Part shown: positions 51,638 to 62,400 of the stretch, in pieces
Layout of the letters: every line of letters starts with the position of its first letter
Position numbering within the stretch: position 1 is the stretch's first letter
From: an uncultured Bacteroidales bacterium
GTDB taxonomy: Bacteria; Bacteroidota; Bacteroidia; Bacteroidales; UBA932
Reading direction: 5' to 3'
Assembly (NCBI GenBank): GCA_934725575.1
Contig: CAKVCK010000006.1
Coordinates: forward strand, 62,001 to 126,000
DNA: 64,000 nucleotides
The notes under the pieces: model-generated
Database searches by the model: none
Told to the model about the DNA's origin: nothing
What the model saw: only the letters and a program-made list of their open reading frames with translations
Made by a program: the position numbers and the translations under genes

Positions 51638-54043
51638 ATGAGCATATTCAGAAGAAGAAAAATGGGAACACCGCTTTCAGGGGTGCTGAACATTTTGGGA
51701 ATGACAGTGGCGTTCGCTGCGCTGTACATCATTTTGGTGCAGGTGCATCACGACCTGACCTATAATAAAGAGGTGAAGGATGCGGATCGGATCTATTGCG
51801 TGTCGCTGCCGGACTGGTACACTGAGGGAAAATATATGGTCTGGCTGAACAGGCCGCCGTTCGAGCAGATGATAACCTCGATTTCGGAGATTGAGGCGGG
51901 AGGTACGGGCTATCTGTCCGGACAGGCGATAGAAACCATTGTCGGAGACGGCAAGAACCCGACTCTGTCAGATCCAAGCGTCTCGATCAAGTTGTCTTCG
52001 ATGAACAAAGGCACGCTCGATGTCTTCGGATTCGAGTTGGCGGAAGGCTCGTGGGACAACTATGTCGGTGTCTGGGACTATGCCTTCAGCGAGTCAGCGG
52101 CCAGGAAGTACGGTGTCGGAGTCGGCGGACACATTATGATAAGAGACTGGCAGTCCGGAACTTATCACGATGCGAATGTCGTGGCGATCTACAAGGATAT
52201 GCCGGTGAACTCGGACCTGTCCAGTTTCGAGGCGATTTGCCCGATCGGAGACCAATCCATCAACAGCTGGAGCGAATGGAGTTATCCTTATTACTTCAAG
52301 GCCAAGGAAGGAGTGTCCAAGGACGACCTTGAGGCCGCCGCATGCAAGGTGATGGTGGACTTGATCGGCGGGGATTCCGACGCCAGCGATGAGGAAAAGG
52401 CTGAGTCCATAAAGCGGACAAAGGTTCATCTCATCCCTCTGACCGATACTTATTTCGATCAGACAATCGCGAACCGTAACGGCGCGAATGGCAACAAGTC
52501 AACGACTTACACCCTGCTTGCCATCGCCTTTCTGGTCATTGTCATCGCGTTCATCAACTTCGTGAACTTCTTCTTCGCCCTTGTCCCTGTGCGCGTTCAC
52601 TCGGTCAACACAAGAAAAGTTCTCGGAGCCTCAAGGGCAAGCCTGATCGTGGACTGTGTAATGGAGGCAGTCTCCTTGATAGTCATCTCGTTGGCTCTGG
52701 CGGCGGCTGTCGTGGCGCTGTTCCAGACCTCCACGGCGGCGAACCTCATCACCTGCTCAACGGCGTTCGGAACGAATATGTCCGTGGGTATATTCACAAT
52801 CATTCTGGGACTTTCCTTCGCTGTCGTGGCGAGTCTTTATCCTGCTTTCTACATCACTTCCTTCTCGCCGGCGCTTGCCCTCAAGGGATCGTTCGCGTCA
52901 AGCGCCAAGGGTCGTGTGTTCAGGTACTTGCTTGTCGGCTTGCAGTTCCTGATCTCCATCTCGCTGATCATCTGCGCCACGTTCGTGGGACTTCAGCGAA
53001 AGTACATGCTCAGCCACGACATGGGCTTTGACCGTGAGGAACTCATCACGGCCAACGTGAACCGTACTGTCGCGAAGTCCGCCGAGGCTCTGAGCTCCAA
53101 ATTGAGGGAAGATCCTCAGATCAAGGACATTACCTGGGCCGATGGAGACCTTGTACGGCCGAGCCGTATGGGCTGGGGCAGATTGTACAAGGGCGAACAG
53201 ATCAGCTTCCAGTGCTATCCTGTCGCCTGGAACTTCCTGCAGTTTATGGGCATTCCGGTTGTCGAGGGCAGGGACTTCACCCAGTCCGACGAGCAGAGCG
53301 AGAACGGCGTGTTCATATTCAACGAGACTGCGAAGAACAAGTTCGGCTTCACCTTGAATGAAAAAATGCCGGGACACATGGATGAAGGTGACGCCGAGGT
53401 CGTCGGTTTCTGCCGTGATTTCAATTTCACATCATTGAAGAACGATGTGTCTCCTTTGGCTCTGTACATCTTCGGAAAACACCCTTGGAGACCGCTTTCA
53501 ACGCTTCTTGTGCGTACAGAGAAGAATGCTGACATTCCCGCCATTATGAAGAAGATCGCCACAACTGTTTCCGAGATAGACCCGACCGTCAATCCGGATG
53601 ACGTTGATGTCCAGCTCTTTGACAAGAAACTTCAGGGGCAGTACCAGACCGAGGCCAACTTCTCACGCCTCATCACCCTCTTCACCCTGCTCGCGATCAT
53701 CATCTCGCTGATGGGAGTCTTCGGGCTCGTGATGTTCGAGACCGAGTACCGCCGCAAGGAGATCGGTGTAAGGCGCGTCAACGGGGCCACGATAGGGGAG
53801 ATCCTGAAGATGTTCAACGTGGAGTTCGCGAGGATCGTGCTGATCTGCTTCATCATAGCGATGCCGCTGACCTGGTGGATTGTGAACCGGTATCTGTCCG
53901 GATTCGCCTACAGGGTGCCGATCTACATCTGGGTGTTCGCCGCCGCCCTTGTCGCTGTCCTTGCGATCACAGCCCTGGTTGTCACCGGCCGCTGCTACAG
54001 GGCCGCCACCGAGAACCCGAGCGTCACCTTGAAGAAGGAATAG
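51638..54043 (+). CDS. ABC transporter permease (MacB/FtsX type)
   Basis: The 801-residue protein has the double FtsX layout common in Bacteroidetes: an N-terminal helix after a basic start (SGVLNILGMTVAFAALYIILV), a periplasmic domain of about 240 residues, three helices near residues 285-430 (FLVIVIAFINFVNFFFALVPVR, LIVISLALAAAVVALF, IILGLSFAVVASLYPAFYIT), a second cytoplasmic-end helix and periplasmic domain, and three final helices. FtsX signatures VRSVNTRKVLGAS-like and YRRKEIGVRRVNGATIGEIL are present. Such permeases work with a separate ATPase in exporting peptides or lipids or in mechanotransmission. No ATPase gene is in this window. Confidence 0.92.
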   Translation: MSIFRRRKMGTPLSGVLNILGMTVAFAALYIILVQVHHDLTYNKEVKDADRIYCVSLPDWYTEGKYMVWLNRPPFEQMITSISEIEAGGTGYLSGQAIETIVGDGKNPTLSDPSVSIKLSSMNKGTLDVFGFELAEGSWDNYVGVWDYAFSESAARKYGVGVGGHIMIRDWQSGTYHDANVVAIYKDMPVNSDLSSFEAICPIGDQSINSWSEWSYPYYFKAKEGVSKDDLEAAACKVMVDLIGGDSDASDEEKAESIKRTKVHLIPLTDTYFDQTIANRNGANGNKSTTYTLLAIAFLVIVIAFINFVNFFFALVPVRVHSVNTRKVLGASRASLIVDCVMEAVSLIVISLALAAAVVALFQTSTAANLITCSTAFGTNMSVGIFTIILGLSFAVVASLYPAFYITSFSPALALKGSFASSAKGRVFRYLLVGLQFLISISLIICATFVGLQRKYMLSHDMGFDREELITANVNRTVAKSAEALSSKLREDPQIKDITWADGDLVRPSRMGWGRLYKGEQISFQCYPVAWNFLQFMGIPVVEGRDFTQSDEQSENGVFIFNETAKNKFGFTLNEKMPGHMDEGDAEVVGFCRDFNFTSLKNDVSPLALYIFGKHPWRPLSTLLVRTEKNADIPAIMKKIATTVSEIDPTVNPDDVDVQLFDKKLQGQYQTEANFSRLITLFTLLAIIISLMGVFGLVMFETEYRRKEIGVRRVNGATIGEILKMFNVEFARIVLICFIIAMPLTWWIVNRYLSGFAYRVPIYIWVFAAALVAVLAITALVVTGRCYRAATENPSVTLKKE

Positions 54044-54135
54044 TCTAAGGCTGCGTACGGGCCGGATGACCTTCGTCAAAAATAAATGTTGAAAAAATCA
54101 ATCTGTTAGAGAGACTTTTTTCAATGAATATGAGA

Positions 54136-54168
54136 GAACGGCTCGCTATTTGCGGGTCGTTCCCTTTT
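54136..54168 (+). terminator. Intrinsic terminator after the ABC permease
   Basis: GAACGGCTCG (54136-54145) and CGGGTCGTTC (54153-54162) form a 10-base-pair stem with two G-T pairs and a 7-base loop, followed by CCTTTTGT. It lies 92 bases after the permease stop. Confidence 0.75.
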
Positions 54169-54233
54169 GTGAACCTATGGGAATATGTCCGGTTTGCGAT
54201 CAGGCATATTCACAGATTTTAACCACATGATTT

Positions 54234-55319
54234 ATGAAACGTTTATCGATTCTTACCGCCATCATTCTGGCCGCAGCGGCCTTGATGGCATCGTTCCAGA
54301 ACTGCTATGCCTGCACGGGCATCACCCTCAAAGCCAAGGACGGAAGCACCGTGGTGGCGCGCACGATCGAGTGGGCCGCCTCGGACAATGACTGCCGCTG
54401 GGTTGTAGTGCCACGCGGCCACACCTGGAAATCATTCATCCCCGGCGGCGGGACCGGCAGAAGTTTTACCAATGAATATGGCTACGTGGGTGTCGCGGTG
54501 GTCCAGGACGAGCTGATGATGGAGGGCATGAACGAGAAAGGACTCTCCGCCGGCCTTTTCTATTTCCCGGACTATGGAAGGTATGAGGAATATTCAGAAG
54601 CTAATTACGAGACGAATATCTCTGATTTCCAACTGGTTTCCTATATCCTTGGACGTTGCGCCACAGTCGATGAGGTCAAGGCCGAGATCGCTAAGGTGCA
54701 TATTCACGGATTTGATCCTCGCTCTTCGACCGTGCATTGGAGGTTCGCCGAGCCCTCCGGCCGCCAGATCGTGCTGGAGATCATTGACGGGAAGTGCGTT
54801 TTCTATGAGAACACCCTCGGCGTGCTGACCAACTCGCCTTCGTTCGACTGGCAGCTCACCAATCTCAACAACTATGTCAACCTCCTTCCTGGACGCACTG
54901 AGCCTCACACGCTTGGGAATATGTCCCTGTCTTCTTTCGGTGGAGGAAGCGCGATGCTTGGTCTGCCAGGGGATTTCACGCCGCCTTCAAGGTTTGTCCG
55001 CGCGGCTTTCTTCCAGAACACCGCACCGCAGAAGCCGAATGCCGAGGGATCCGTCTTCACGGCCTTTCATATTCTTGGATCGATGGAGATTCCGATCGGG
55101 GCGCAGTTCGCGCAGGGCCAGGAGCCGGCTGACATTCCGAGCGCCACCCAGTGCACTTGTGTCACTGACATGTCAGGTCTGCGGTTCTACTACCGGTCGA
55201 TGTACGACGGAGGTATCAGATGCATTGATCTTAAGGAGATTGACTTTAAGAAAGTGGGTTTGAGGTCCGAGCCGCTCATTCCTGCCAGGAAGGAATATGT
55301 CCATTACATCAAATTTTAA
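54234..55319 (+). CDS. Choloylglycine hydrolase / penicillin V acylase family (Ntn hydrolase), exported
   Basis: The 361-residue precursor has a signal peptide ending ...CYA-C, so that Cys27 becomes the N-terminal nucleophile (CTGITLKAKDG). Other active-site positions of the family are visible: the Arg of VVARTIEW, the Asn of VLTNSPSFDWQLTNLN and the Arg of PSRFVRAAF. The family cleaves amide bonds in conjugated bile salts, penicillin V or acyl homoserine lactones. The Glu in RTIEW, instead of the Asp of classical bile salt hydrolases, points to the penicillin V acylase-like branch, so substrate stays open. It probably acts in the periplasm. It is flanked by terminators and looks monocistronic. 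Confidence 0.9.
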   Translation: MKRLSILTAIILAAAALMASFQNCYACTGITLKAKDGSTVVARTIEWAASDNDCRWVVVPRGHTWKSFIPGGGTGRSFTNEYGYVGVAVVQDELMMEGMNEKGLSAGLFYFPDYGRYEEYSEANYETNISDFQLVSYILGRCATVDEVKAEIAKVHIHGFDPRSSTVHWRFAEPSGRQIVLEIIDGKCVFYENTLGVLTNSPSFDWQLTNLNNYVNLLPGRTEPHTLGNMSLSSFGGGSAMLGLPGDFTPPSRFVRAAFFQNTAPQKPNAEGSVFTAFHILGSMEIPIGAQFAQGQEPADIPSATQCTCVTDMSGLRFYYRSMYDGGIRCIDLKEIDFKKVGLRSEPLIPARKEYVHYIKF

Positions 55320-55403
55320 TAATTAAAATTGCGAATATGCCGTTTCGGGCACGCTTTTCGCATTTGACATATTCGTTTGTTGATTTAAAAAATTCAAAAT
55401 ATT

Positions 55404-55883
55404 ATGATTTCAGAGAAACTTGTTAAGGCTTTCAACGATCAGATCGTCGCAGAGCTTTGGTCTTCGAATCTTTATCTTCAGATGGCCTTCTACCTCAAGA
55501 AGGAAGGATGGAACGGTTCAGCCAACTGGATGTTCAAGCAGGCTGACGAGGAGAAGGAGCACGCCCTCAAACTTGCTGACTATGCCATCAAGCGTGGCGG
55601 TGAGGTCAAGGTCGGAATGATCGATGTCGTTCCTGACGGATGGGGGTCGCTCCTGGATGTCTTTCAGAATGTCTACGAGCATGAGTGCCATGTCTCAGGT
55701 CTCGTCAATGACCTTGTTGATCTGGCTTCCGCCGAGAGGGACAAGGCGACACAGGACTTCCTTTGGGGATTTGTCCGTGAGCAGGTCGAGGAGGAAGATT
55801 CCGCTCTGACGATTGTCGAGAGGCTCAAGAGAGCCGGCGAGGCCGGAGCGTTCTTCGTTGACGCCGAACTTGCGAAGAGATAG
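55404..55883 (+). CDS. ftnA: Non-haem ferritin
   Basis: The 159-residue four-helix protein has the ferritin ferroxidase residues: Glu17 (AELWSSNLYLQM), the pair in DEEKEHALK (Glu and His near 50-53), Glu near 94 (YEHECHVS) and Glu/Gln near 127 (REQVEEED). Length and helices are normal. It stores iron as ferric oxide in a 24-subunit shell in the cytoplasm. Its leader (55332-55375) contains an inverted pair CGAATATG...CATATTCG. A strong terminator follows. Confidence 0.96.
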   Translation: MISEKLVKAFNDQIVAELWSSNLYLQMAFYLKKEGWNGSANWMFKQADEEKEHALKLADYAIKRGGEVKVGMIDVVPDGWGSLLDVFQNVYEHECHVSGLVNDLVDLASAERDKATQDFLWGFVREQVEEEDSALTIVERLKRAGEAGAFFVDAELAKR

Positions 55884-55907
55884 TGCTTTTTACGATGAAA
55901 ACTTCAG

Positions 55908-55944
55908 AAAGGGGCTGACCGGGATTCCGGCCGGCCCTTTTTTT
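55908..55944 (+). terminator. Intrinsic terminator of ferritin
   Basis: GGGGCTGACCGG pairs with CCGGCCGGCCC across a 4-base loop (55923-55926), with one mismatch and a G-T pair, followed by seven T bases. It begins 25 bases after the stop codon. Confidence 0.88.
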
Positions 55945-55982
55945 ATGATGTCACGATATATTACCAAAATGTAAAGCTTAGT

Positions 55983-56014
55983 TTTGCTTTTTAGGGTCAA
56001 AATGGATAAATTTG
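55983..56014 (+). promoter_or_regulatory. Promoter of glpT
   Basis: TTTG (55983-55986), a 20-base gap and TAAATTTG (56007-56014) match the Bacteroidetes consensus exactly. The ATG is 38 bases downstream. Confidence 0.75.
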
Positions 56015-56051
56015 CATGATTAAAATGTTATAATAACGAATAATAATATTT

Positions 56052-57452
56052 ATGTCACGTTTTCTTGATCCGCCAAAGGCGGGTAAACCTCTCGCAGAGG
56101 ACAAGGTGGACAAAACCTATAAGGCAATGCGCACCAAGGTCTTTCTGGGTGCGTTTTTCGGATATGCAGCTTACTATCTTGTACGTAAGAACCTGTCTTT
56201 GGCCGCTCCGGATATGATCCACGACGGGATCATCGACGCGGGCAAGGCCGGCCTCGCGATGTCGGCTGTCTCCATAGCGTACGCCTTCTCGAAATTCATT
56301 ATGGGAAGCGTCTCCGACAGGTCTGACGCCAGGAAGTTCCTCTGCGTCGGCCTTGTCCTTTCGGCTCTCACTATGATCTTGACAGGCCTTATCCCGTTCG
56401 GGGCCAACACCGCGGTGAACACCGCCATCATATTCACACTTATGCTGATAGTAGGTTGGCTGAGCGGTTTCGGCTGGCCTCCTTGCGGCAGAATTATGGC
56501 GCATTGGTTCAGCCAGAACGAACGAAGCTTCAAGATGAGCGTGTGGAATGTATCGCACACCATCGGCAGCTTCTCCCTTGGATTCCTTGCCATCGCCGGT
56601 GTGATGATCTTTGACGCTTTCGGCAGCACTCAGAGCTGGAGGGGCGATTTCGTGTTCCCGGCCGTCATCGCCATTCTGATCGCGGCGTTCTGCTGGTGGG
56701 CTATCCGTGACACGCCGGAGTCCTGCGGTCTTCCTTCAGTCCAGGACTGGAGAAAGGACTGGTCAGGAATCAAGTCCAAAGGCTCAGCTGACGAGAAGCT
56801 TCCGTTCAAGACCTTGTTCGTGGACTATGTGTTCAAGAACAAGCTCCTGTGGATCGTGGCCATCTCCAACGTGGCCGTTTATATGGTCCGTTACGGCATC
56901 GGTGACTGGGCTCCGACCTATCTTCAGGAAAAGTCCATAATGACCGCAGCCGAGAGCAAGATCGCTTTCTCCGTGCACAACATCGTCGGCGCCGTCGGCA
57001 CACTTGCCTGCGGCTGGGCCACGTCCAAGATATTCAAAGGCCGCTGCGCTCCGATGAACGTGATCTGTATGTTCTTCTGCCTGCTCGGCGTCCTGCTTTA
57101 TTGGATGGTCGGCTCTGGTATCATCTCCGCCGCTCCGGCTTTGCAGAAGACCTTGATCTACATCGCCTTGTGTCTGATAGGCTTCTTCATCTACGGCCCT
57201 GTGGCCCTCACCGGAGTGCAGGCCCTGAACCTTGTGCCTAAGAACGCCGCCGGAACCGCCGCCGGATTCGTGGGTCTGTTCGGTTACCTTCTCGGTGACG
57301 CTGTCTGCTCCAAGATCCTTGTGGGCGGCATCGCCGTCGGCAGCTCTTGGGACACCGCCATGCTCTCCGTAGCAGTAGGCGCCCTCATCGGAGTCTTCCT
57401 CTGCGCCCTGCTGATCAGAAGCGAGAGGAATCTGGCGAAATCCAACGCTTAG
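56052..57452 (+). CDS. glpT: Glycerol-3-phosphate transporter (MFS, organophosphate:phosphate antiporter)
   Basis: The 466-residue, 12-helix protein belongs to the GlpT/UhpC branch of the MFS: FFGYAAYYLVRKNLSLAAP in helix 1 with the conserved phosphate-binding Arg, GSVSDRSDARKFL, LSGFGWPPCGRIMAHWFSQNERSF and VSHTIGSFSLGFL, then VRYGIGDWAPTYL and TGVQALNLVPKNAAGTAAGFVGLFGYLLGD. It exchanges an organic phosphate for inorganic phosphate across the inner membrane. A phosphoesterase gene follows 31 bases later, which supports a role in using glycerol phosphate or related phosphodiesters. Hexose phosphate is an alternative substrate. Confidence 0.93.
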   Translation: MSRFLDPPKAGKPLAEDKVDKTYKAMRTKVFLGAFFGYAAYYLVRKNLSLAAPDMIHDGIIDAGKAGLAMSAVSIAYAFSKFIMGSVSDRSDARKFLCVGLVLSALTMILTGLIPFGANTAVNTAIIFTLMLIVGWLSGFGWPPCGRIMAHWFSQNERSFKMSVWNVSHTIGSFSLGFLAIAGVMIFDAFGSTQSWRGDFVFPAVIAILIAAFCWWAIRDTPESCGLPSVQDWRKDWSGIKSKGSADEKLPFKTLFVDYVFKNKLLWIVAISNVAVYMVRYGIGDWAPTYLQEKSIMTAAESKIAFSVHNIVGAVGTLACGWATSKIFKGRCAPMNVICMFFCLLGVLLYWMVGSGIISAAPALQKTLIYIALCLIGFFIYGPVALTGVQALNLVPKNAAGTAAGFVGLFGYLLGDAVCSKILVGGIAVGSSWDTAMLSVAVGALIGVFLCALLIRSERNLAKSNA

Positions 57453-57483
57453 GGTTTGTTAAACTTGATGTTTAATTAAATAT

Positions 57484-59454
57484 ATGAAACGATATTTTTA
57501 TATCCTCATTAGCCTGACTTTGGTTTTGGCTACGGTTTATTCCTGTAACGAAAAGGCCGATGATGCCAAGGACTTTGACGTTCAGTTCAATGTTCCTGAG
57601 TCAGTGACACTTGAAGAGAACTATACGGATATGACCTTCAAGGTTCTGTTCAAGAAGTCTCCTGCCAAGAGCGATGTTCTTGTTCTCACTGATCCGGCCG
57701 GAACGGCACACGATTGTGCGATCACGGTCGTATCTGATGACTCGTTCACCGTTTCCCTATATAAAGGAATATATTCGGGGAATTATGCCGTAAGCATCCG
57801 CCGTGGCGATGCCGTCAAGAAGATTGGCACGATGGCTATCTCCATTAAGACCGCAGGACTTGAGCCGGAGAACGGGACCACAATTTATGGAATTATCGCT
57901 TGTGAAGGCAAGGGCCTGAAGGATGTGGTGGTCTCAGATGGCGTTGAGGTTGTGCTGACCAACTCGGACGGTGTATACCAGATTAAATCCGAAAAGAGGT
58001 ACGGCTATGTGTTCATATCGATACCAAGCGGTTATGAAGTACCATCCAAGGGGGTTCTGCCTCAGTTCTATGCCTATCTTTCTGACAAGGCGAGCCAGCC
58101 TGAACGCAAGGACTTCTCTTTGGTGAAGGCTGGTGATCAGACCAAGTACAAGATGTTCTTCTTCGGGGACATGCATCTTGCCAACCGCACCGGTGACCTG
58201 TCTCAGTTCAGGGTGTTCACCCGCGATCTGACCAAATACATGAACGCTCACTCTGGTGAGAAGATGTACGCAATGACGTTGGGAGACATGACATGGGACA
58301 TTTACTGGTACGACAAACATTTCAGTTTCAAGGAGTACCTGGAGGAGATCAACCAGGACATAAAGGGTCTTCAGATTTTCCACACCATGGGAAACCACGA
58401 CAACGACTACAAGGTTTTCAGCCCTGATGCTGACTTTAAGGCTGCTTCTGAATATGTCAGGAACGTGGCCCCTACCTACTATTCGTTCAACATCGGCAAG
58501 GTCCACTATGTGGTTCTGGACGACATTGACTGCTCGAACTACGACGGCACGAAGAGCCGGAAATATTCAAGGAATCTGACGACTGGTCTGCTTGAGTGGC
58601 TTGCAAGTGACCTGAGGTATGTGGACAAGTCCACGCCGTTGATCCTCACGACCCACGCCCAGATTTTCAGTCCTGAAGCCGGTGATGACTACAAAGTCGT
58701 GACATCTAACGCCGACAGGCTGTTTGACATCCTGAAGGGCTACAAGGTGCATCTTGTCTCTGGTCACACGCATGTGATCTATAACGTGAACCCAGAGGAG
58801 TCCGGCAAGCACGGTGCCACGGATTTCAGCGAGCACAACTCGGGCGCGATCTGCGCTTCGTGGTGGTGGTCGGGCAACCTGACTCCGGGTGTCTATGTAG
58901 GAACTGACGGATCACCCGCGGGCTACGGCATCTGGGACATCGATGGGACCGACATCAAGTGGAAATTCAAGGCGACCGCCTGGGACGAGGACTATCAGTT
59001 CAGGACCTACGATCTCAACCAAGTCTATTTCACATATGAGAAAGATGTGCCTAAGATGCCTACCGACAACGTGGAGTTGACCGACAAGGGTTTCGGGAAA
59101 TACGTCAAGGCGTACCCGAAGAACTCAGACAATGAGGTTCTCATCAACATCTGGAACTGGAATTCCAAATGGACTCTGACAGTGACCGATGAGAAGGGCA
59201 AGGATTTGAACTGGACACGGACCTCGGCCTATGATCCTCTTCACATCGCGGCCCTGTCCGCCAAGCGGTTCAACAATTCTGGCCTGAAGGAGGCACCGAG
59301 CTTCACCACCGGGCTTTGGCATCATTTCTTCAAGGTGACGGCACCGGACGCGGACACTGACCTGACAATCACTGTCACGGATGAGTTCGGCAATGTCTAC
59401 ACCGAGAAGATGGAGCGTCCGAAGGCTTTCAAGGTCGAGGATTTCAAGAAATGA
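57484..59454 (+). CDS. Exported calcineurin-like phosphoesterase (lipoprotein)
   Basis: The 656-residue protein has a lipoprotein signal (LISLTLVLATVYSC, Cys near residue 21) and N-terminal beta domains including a carboxypeptidase-regulatory type (TTIYGIIACEGKGLKDVVVSDG). The metallophosphoesterase core carries all five metal motifs in order: GDMH, LGDMTWD, GNHDND, TTHAQ and SGHTH. A C-terminal beta-sandwich domain seen in this family ends the protein. It cleaves phosphoester bonds outside the inner membrane. Lying between glpT and a SusC/SusD pair, it may free glycerol phosphate or phosphate from a phosphorylated glycan, teichoic acid or phospholipid. Confidence 0.92.
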   Translation: MKRYFYILISLTLVLATVYSCNEKADDAKDFDVQFNVPESVTLEENYTDMTFKVLFKKSPAKSDVLVLTDPAGTAHDCAITVVSDDSFTVSLYKGIYSGNYAVSIRRGDAVKKIGTMAISIKTAGLEPENGTTIYGIIACEGKGLKDVVVSDGVEVVLTNSDGVYQIKSEKRYGYVFISIPSGYEVPSKGVLPQFYAYLSDKASQPERKDFSLVKAGDQTKYKMFFFGDMHLANRTGDLSQFRVFTRDLTKYMNAHSGEKMYAMTLGDMTWDIYWYDKHFSFKEYLEEINQDIKGLQIFHTMGNHDNDYKVFSPDADFKAASEYVRNVAPTYYSFNIGKVHYVVLDDIDCSNYDGTKSRKYSRNLTTGLLEWLASDLRYVDKSTPLILTTHAQIFSPEAGDDYKVVTSNADRLFDILKGYKVHLVSGHTHVIYNVNPEESGKHGATDFSEHNSGAICASWWWSGNLTPGVYVGTDGSPAGYGIWDIDGTDIKWKFKATAWDEDYQFRTYDLNQVYFTYEKDVPKMPTDNVELTDKGFGKYVKAYPKNSDNEVLINIWNWNSKWTLTVTDEKGKDLNWTRTSAYDPLHIAALSAKRFNNSGLKEAPSFTTGLWHHFFKVTAPDADTDLTITVTDEFGNVYTEKMERPKAFKVEDFKK

Positions 59455-59498
59455 TCAAACATCAAGTTTAACACATACAAAAACCAATTTTCATCTTT

Positions 59499-62400
59499 AT
59501 GAGAGTTATCAAATCATTTGCTGTCTCTTTGGCGCTGATGCTGGGCTGCCTCACGGCCGCCTTCGCGCAGAACCAGAGAGAGGTGTCGGGAAAAGTTCTC
59601 GATGCCGCGCAGCAACCTCTTGTAGGGGTCGCGGTCATCGTTGACGGAACGAGCAACGGAACCATGACCTCCGAAAACGGTACTTTCTCGTTGATGGTGC
59701 CTGCAGGAAATGTCACATTAGAAGTGTCATCCCTAGGCTACACAACAAAAAAGGTTTCTATTCCTGCAACCAGATCCTCCATCATTGTCACACTTGAGGA
59801 AGACAACATGATGCTGAATGAGACAGTGGTTGTCGGTTATGGCACACAGAAGAAAGTCAATCTTACCGGTGCGGTGACACAGGTTGATTCAAAAGCCTTG
59901 GAAAACCGTACCGCACATTCAGTTTCATCGATGCTCCAAGGATCTGTCCCTGGTTTGAACATAAGCACATCATCTGGTAACCCTGGGTCAACGGGAACAT
60001 TGAACATCCGTGGATATACATCTATCAATGGAGCTTCTCCATTGGTTCTTGTTGATGGGGCCGTTGGAGATATAGATCGTGTGAATCCCAATGATATTGA
60101 ATCAATTTCTGTAATAAAGGATGCCGCTGCCGCCGCTGTGTATGGTGCGCGGGCTGCGTTTGGGGTAATTCTGGTGACAACAAAAAGCGGCAAGGATAGT
60201 GAAGGTAAATCAACAGTCCGCTACAGTGGTCGTTTTGGCTGGGAAGAACCTACGACATCCACCGATTACGAGACGCGTGGCTATTGGTCTGTATATACAA
60301 TCAATAAATTCCGAATGGCATCCAAGGGTAATCAATATGTAAAGTATGATGATTACGATATGCAGCAATTGCTCGCTCGTGTGAACGATAAGACGGAGAA
60401 TCCGGACCGCCCTTGGGTTGTGGAACGTGTGGTAAACGGGACAAACCAATGGCGTTACTATGGAAATAATGATTGGTGGCATATGTTGTTCAATGACCAA
60501 CATCCTGTCCAACAGCATAATGTGTCTTTATCTGGCGGCAATAAATCTGTCCGCTATTTTGTTTCTGGTGGCTATGACCACCAGACCGGAATCATCAAGC
60601 AGAATCCAGATGTGTTTAACAAATATAATCTTCGTTCGAAGATTGATTTCGATGTTAATAAATACATCAAATTCAGCAACAATACTTCTTTTTATAGCTC
60701 TAATTATAAGTTCATAGGTGTAGATAATGTGCAGAATGCTATTGTATATAGTTCCGCTCATGCCCTTCCGATATTTCCAATGAAGAATCCGGATGGATCG
60801 TGGGTGTACAAACTGAAGGACTTTTTCAATAGCGACTATGCGGTAGCCAACGGTCGCCATATTGTTTTCTCGGAGACCAACAACAAGAACTTTGACAGAA
60901 AGACGGATTTTGCCAATACCTCAGAGTTGACAATCACTCCAATAAAAGATTTGTCAATCGTCGGAAACTTCACATATCGTTTCCATCAAGATAGAAACAC
61001 TCGCAGAAAGACTAATTTCACGTATCGGAGGTATCCGGATGGACCATTGGAGGTATATGATACTGGTGCTGGACAGAACGAACTCAGTGAGGTGTCCAAA
61101 ACATATAACTACTATTCAGCCAATGTCTTTGCGACATACAAACACACATGGAATGACAATCATAACTTCCAGATAATGGCCGGCGGAAACTATGAGACTC
61201 AACATCAGAAAAATGTTGGAGCGACAGGACAGTTCCTTATAGCGGATAATATGTCTGACCTTGATCTTGTCGGAACGAATGCTGATGGTGAAACTGTAAT
61301 GCTGGTGTCAGGAGGACAATCAGAATATGCGCTTTTAGGATTCTTTGGGCGGGTGAATTATGATTATTCAGGGAAATATCTCTTTGAGGTGTCCGGACGT
61401 TATGATGGAACCTCTCGTTTCGCCGCTGGACATCGTTGGGGATTGTTTCCTTCTGCTTCATTGGGATGGCGTATTTCAGAAGAACCTTTCTTCGCTCCTG
61501 CCAAACAGCTTGTGGACAACCTGAAAATAAGAGCCTCATATGGGTCGCTGGGTAATCAAAATGTGTCTAATGATATTGCTTATCGTACGATAACAATGAA
61601 CTCTTTCAAGTCTTATAATTTCGGGGAGAGCAGCACTGTGTCCAAATATGCCAGCATCTCTGCTCCAAACTCGTCTGATTTGACTTGGGAAAGGTCCATT
61701 CATTATAACTTGGGAGTTGATCTTGACATGTTCAAGAGTCGGCTCCAATTTACCGGAGAAGCGTATATCCGAGACACAAAAGATATGCTTACCGAAGGTT
61801 ATGCCTTGCCGGGCCTTTACGGAGCGGATGCGCCAAAGCAGAATACCGCCGACCTCAGAACCAAAGGTCTGGAGTTCTCTCTTGCATGGAGGGATCAGTT
61901 CACTCTGGCTGGGAAACCTTTTGGATATGGTGTTAAGGCGATGCTGAGTGTCTATGACTCAGAAATTACCAAATATGAGAATGATGAAAAGACATTCGCC
62001 AAGAAATATTACAAAGGAATGAAATTAGGTGAGATTTGGGGCTTTGTGGCGGATGATCTTTTTCAGACAGACGAGGATGCCGCTGATTATTCATCCCAAG
62101 TAGACTTGTCTTATGTGAATACAGAAGTCCCTGGCAATGTGTGGAAAGCCGGGGATCTGAAGTATATTGATTTGGATGGCGACGGCATAATAAACATTGG
62201 GGCAAATAGTGTGGATAAACCTGGAGACCGTAAGATAATCGGAAATTCTCTTGCTCGTCTTCAGTATGGCTTTACCATGAACTTTGATTATTGCGGTTTT
62301 GATGTTTCAGCATTTTTCCAGGGGACAGGAAACCATTATTGGTATCCTAGCTCAGGCTCATTTGCATTTTGGGGACCTTTCTGCCAACCGATGACATCGT

